Shown one piece after another: positions 61,348 to 64,000 of a stretch of DNA of 64,000 nucleotides. Numbering within the stretch: position 1 is the stretch's first letter; every line of letters begins with the position of its first letter. The notes beneath the pieces are model-generated. The model was given only the letters and a program-made list of their open reading frames with translations. It was not told where the DNA came from and did no database searches. This stretch comes from JAGVPT01 sp035505655 (lineage in GTDB: Bacteria > Bacteroidota > Ignavibacteria > UBA10030 > UBA8401), in assembly GCA_035505655.1 (NCBI GenBank), contig DATJQP010000083.1, positions 1 to 64,000 of the forward strand. The letters run 5' to 3'. The position numbers and the translations under genes are program-made.

Positions 61348-63351
61348 ATGGATCCGCAATCCTCCAGCACGAATTCGCTTCCCGATAACGCTTACAAAAC
61401 ACTCAAGCCGGGAGAGGAATACCGGCCGATCCTCAACCCGGAACAATCCTATCCCGAGGTCACCCCATGGTCTGTCGGCTGGGGATTGGTGATGGCGGTT
61501 TTCTTTTCCGCCGCGGCCGCGTACTCGGGTCTGAAGATCGGGCAGGTCTTCGAAGCCGCGATTCCGATCGCGATCCTCGCCGTCGGGCTTTCGACGGCGT
61601 TCAAGCGGAAGGGAGCCCTGGGACAGAACGTCATCATCCAGTCGATCGGCGCAAGCTCCGGCGTCATCGTTGCGGGGGCCATTTTCACGATCCCGGCCCT
61701 TTATATCCTTGACCTGCCGGCGAATTTCTTTCAGGTCTTCTTCGCCTCGGCGATCGGGGGCTTCCTCGGCATCCTCTTCCTTATTCCTTTCCGGAAATAT
61801 TTCGTCCGGGACATGCACGGCACGCTTCCGTTCCCTGAAGCAACGGCGACGACCGAGATCCTTGTGGCGGGCGAGAAAGGTGGATCGCAGGCCGTAGTCC
61901 TCGTCGTCAGCGGGCTCATCGGAGGGCTCTTCGACTTCACCTTCAGCGCATTCGGCTGGTGGTCCGAAGTGATCTCCTCACGGATGATTCATTACGGCGA
62001 AGCCCTTGCCAATCGGGTCAAGATGGTGGTGAAGGTCGATGTCTCAGCGATGGTCTTCGGCCTCGGCTACATCGTGGGACTGAAGTATTCGGCCATCATC
62101 GCGGCAGGATCGTTTCTCTCGTGGTTCGTCTTCGTTCCTCTCTTCTATGAAGTAGGGCACTCTCTCACCGTTCCGCTCGGAGCGACGGCGACGCAACTCA
62201 TCGCGAACATGTCGGCGGAAGATATCTTCCGAAACTACGTGCGCCAGATCGGAATCGGGGGGATCGCGATGGCGGGAATCATCGGCATCATCCGTTCCTC
62301 AAAAATCATCGGCGGCGCATTCTCGCTCGCTTACCGGGAGATCTTCAAATCGAAAAGCGGTCCAGCCGAGTCGAATGTCCGATGGCAGACCGACATCCGG
62401 ATGGTCTATGTCGCCCTTTTTATCCTCCTCACCGCGCTTCTTGTCTTCGTCTTCTTCTACGGCGGAGTGGTCTTCAACTTCACGCACGCCATTGCCGGAC
62501 TTCTCATCGTGATGATCGTCTCGTTTCTCTTTACGACGGTGGCGGCGAACGCCACGGCCATCGTCGGGACGAACCCGGTCTCCGGGATGACGTTGATGAC
62601 CCTCATCCTCTCGTCGTTTGTCCTCGTGCAGATCGGGCTTACCGGCCCGTCGGGAATGGTGAGCGCGCTCATCATCGGAGGCGTTGTCTGCACAGCCCTG
62701 TCGGTTGCCGGTGGATTCATTACCGACCTGAAGATCGGATATTGGATCGGCTCGACTCCGAAGAAGCAGGAATCGTGGAAATTTCTCGGGGTGATGGTTT
62801 CTGCCGCCACGGTGGGCGGAGTGATTCTCGTCCTCAACAAGGCATTCGGCTTCAAGGGGGAACACGCAATGGTCGCGCCGCAGGCGAACGCCATGGCGGC
62901 GGTGATCCAACCGCTGATGTCGAATGTCTCGGCACCATGGGTTCTCTACGCCGTCGGTGCGATCATCTCCCTCATCCTTACGATGATCAACATCTCCCCC
63001 CTCGCCTTTGCGCTTGGGATGTACATCCCGCAGGAGCTTAATACTCCGCTCGTCTTTGGCGGTCTCGTGGCGTGGTGGGTGACGACCCGCTCGAAGAACG
63101 AGAAGCTGAACAATGCCCGCTTCTCCCGCGGGACGCTCATCGCTTCGGGATTTATCGCCGGAGGATCGCTCTTCGGCGTCCTCAATGCGTTTTTGAAATT
63201 CTTCGACCAGGAGGTATGGAGTTTCGGTTACGCCAATTGGTATGCCTCCTCCTGGGCCGATTCGCATTCCGGCGAGATCACCGGGCTCATCATGTTTATC
63301 CTCCTCTTCACATACGCCCTTTGGGATTCGATGAGGGCGAAGGAGGAATAG
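61348..63351 (+). CDS. OPT-family oligopeptide transporter
   Basis: The 667-residue inner-membrane protein has about 14-16 hydrophobic segments from ~40 to ~660. The OPT pattern is visible: YPEVTPWSVGWGLVMAVFFSA near the first helix, recorded as PEVTPWSVGWGL, then YSGLKIGQVFEAAIP and HGTLPFPEATATTEIL, and VRQIGIGGIAMAGI. OPT proteins import small peptides or metal-peptide chelates with protons. It follows pepT by 73 bp and is probably on the same transcript, which ends at a strong hairpin downstream. Substrate type (peptide versus metal chelate) cannot be told. Confidence 0.93.
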   Translation: MDPQSSSTNSLPDNAYKTLKPGEEYRPILNPEQSYPEVTPWSVGWGLVMAVFFSAAAAYSGLKIGQVFEAAIPIAILAVGLSTAFKRKGALGQNVIIQSIGASSGVIVAGAIFTIPALYILDLPANFFQVFFASAIGGFLGILFLIPFRKYFVRDMHGTLPFPEATATTEILVAGEKGGSQAVVLVVSGLIGGLFDFTFSAFGWWSEVISSRMIHYGEALANRVKMVVKVDVSAMVFGLGYIVGLKYSAIIAAGSFLSWFVFVPLFYEVGHSLTVPLGATATQLIANMSAEDIFRNYVRQIGIGGIAMAGIIGIIRSSKIIGGAFSLAYREIFKSKSGPAESNVRWQTDIRMVYVALFILLTALLVFVFFYGGVVFNFTHAIAGLLIVMIVSFLFTTVAANATAIVGTNPVSGMTLMTLILSSFVLVQIGLTGPSGMVSALIIGGVVCTALSVAGGFITDLKIGYWIGSTPKKQESWKFLGVMVSAATVGGVILVLNKAFGFKGEHAMVAPQANAMAAVIQPLMSNVSAPWVLYAVGAIISLILTMINISPLAFALGMYIPQELNTPLVFGGLVAWWVTTRSKNEKLNNARFSRGTLIASGFIAGGSLFGVLNAFLKFFDQEVWSFGYANWYASSWADSHSGEITGLIMFILLFTYALWDSMRAKEE

Positions 63352-63359
63352 CGCAGACC

Positions 63360-63416
63360 CTCTCCGCGGGCATACCGGGCAGGATGGTGGCCCGCGGAGA
63401 GACGACGTTTTGATCC
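63360..63416 (+). terminator. Hairpin terminator after the OPT gene
   Basis: A perfect 12-bp stem CTCTCCGCGGGC / GCCCGCGGAGAG (63360-63371 with 63390-63401) has an 18-nt loop and is followed by ACGACGTTTTGATCC. The T-run is short, but the stem is long. Confidence 0.72.
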
Positions 63417-63513
63417 TTTCTCTTCGTTCTGCAACCACTCCCTTCGGAGGTCATCGGCACTCCCCGTGCCACTCGCTCATCCAGCATGCTCTTCATCCCC
63501 AACGAGGTTCATC

Positions 63514-64000
63514 ATGAAAAAGATCATCGTTCTCATCCCGTTCCTTCTTGTTACGCTCACCGTCTATCCGCAGGATCTCAAACCGATCCAGCTTCCCCCT
63601 CCTCAGAAGGAGATCGGAAAACCGTTCATGGCCGCACTGAACCTCCGCCAGTCGACTCGAAGCTTCGACGCAAAGGCGCTCCCGCTGCAGGAACTTTCCA
63701 ACCTGCTCTGGGCCGCGGACGGCATCAACCGGCCGGAGGCGGGAAAAAGGACCGCTCCCTCGGCAATGAACTGGCAGGAGGTCGATATCTATGTTGCGCT
63801 CGCGGAGGGTGTTTACATCTATGATGCGAAGGCGAACAGCCTGACGCCGGTGGCTGCCGGCGATCTCAGGTCATCGGCCGGATCGCAGGCTTTTGTTGCG
63901 GAAGCGCCGGTGAACCTTGTCTATGTCGTGGACATGTCGAGGGTGACCAGGGGAAGCGAAGAAGATAAGACGCTCTACACTGCCGCCGATGTCGGCTTCA
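63514..64000 (+). CDS. Secreted nitroreductase / SagB-type dehydrogenase (3' end outside window)
   Basis: The 162 visible residues start at ATG 63514 behind GAGG. The frame has no stop before the window edge. Signal peptide: MKKIIVLIPFLLVTLTVYPQ. Then a nitroreductase-like start: FMAALNLRQSTRSFDAKALP (flavin-phosphate-binding arginine and serine region), LQELSNLLWAADGINRPEAG and TAPSAMNWQEVDIYVAL. Nitroreductase/ThcOx-SagB proteins bind FMN and oxidise or reduce small molecules or peptide thiazolines. A secreted form suggests periplasmic redox work. The end of the domain lies outside the window. Confidence 0.85.
   Translation, partial: MKKIIVLIPFLLVTLTVYPQDLKPIQLPPPQKEIGKPFMAALNLRQSTRSFDAKALPLQELSNLLWAADGINRPEAGKRTAPSAMNWQEVDIYVALAEGVYIYDAKANSLTPVAAGDLRSSAGSQAFVAEAPVNLVYVVDMSRVTRGSEEDKTLYTAADVGF

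Noticed and set aside
62299..63438. 379-residue minus-strand reading frame
   Set aside because: It lies opposite the OPT transporter and is almost entirely charged (Arg/Asp/Glu/His), a shadow of a membrane protein.
1..64000. tRNA, rRNA, IS elements, prophage genes
   Set aside because: No cloverleaf or rRNA-like segments, transposase motifs, terminal inverted repeats or phage structural genes were seen; small RNAs without clear structure could be missed by eye.

Overview
The window looks like chromosomal DNA of a moderately GC-rich member of the Bacteroidota/FCB group, probably Ignavibacteria-like. Three secreted proteins end in the type IX secretion (T9SS) C-terminal sorting domain with the NYPNPFNPST signature common in Ignavibacteria, Kryptonia and Calditrichota. 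A TonB-dependent receptor, DUF4254 and other families typical of the phylum are also present. Genes are tightly packed and I see no rRNA, tRNA, phage, IS element or CRISPR array.

Layout. (1) 1-12038, mostly plus strand, holds cell-surface and secreted functions: the end of a TonB-dependent receptor, a T9SS beta-helix-like protein, a GH9 endoglucanase with a T9SS tail, a TlpA-like protein missing one active-site cysteine, a small coiled-coil lipoprotein, a coiled-coil/LysM protein and an arylsulfotransferase-like T9SS protein. (2) 12053-46067, all minus strand, is a 34-kb cell-surface polysaccharide locus of 30 genes, transcribed from a strong promoter at 46129-46159. From promoter to end it encodes a polysaccharide deacetylase, GT4, WecG/TagA-type GT, a polyprenyl-phosphate sugar transferase, a Wzc-like tyrosine kinase/chain-length protein, a short SLBB export protein, a methyltransferase, a Wzm/Wzt ABC exporter, three more methyltransferases, many GT2/GT4/GT9 enzymes, a GT-methyltransferase fusion, an SGNH esterase, a B12-binding radical SAM enzyme, DUF4254, an O-antigen-ligase-family protein, a degenerate hybrid histidine kinase, a low-molecular-weight tyrosine phosphatase and a sugar nucleotidyltransferase. 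Many junctions are 4-bp stop/start overlaps, so translation is probably coupled.

(3) 46346-54754 holds a DUF2279 protein and then a locus I consider the most interesting here. A secreted WD40-caspase protein, a DUF4384 protein and a CHASE2 adenylate/guanylate cyclase form a minus-strand operon. It diverges from a secreted TPR protein, and each direction has its own sigma70-like promoter. (4) 54829-63351 holds housekeeping and metabolic genes: a two-receiver/PEP-synthase-like protein, NADP-type glutamate dehydrogenase, peptidase T and an OPT-family oligopeptide transporter. A 747-bp gene-free stretch inside this region contains degenerate palindromic repeats. (5) The window ends inside a secreted nitroreductase/SagB-like gene.

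How the parts fit. Regions 1 and 2 suggest an organism that degrades plant-type glucan outside the cell, imports through TonB receptors, and builds a heavily modified (methylated, esterified, deacetylated) surface glycan exported by an ABC system. Peptidase T, the OPT transporter and glutamate dehydrogenase suggest peptide and amino-acid use. Starts were moved inward wherever a ribosome-binding site, promoter or stop/start overlap decided them. All function calls rest on motif reading without database searches.
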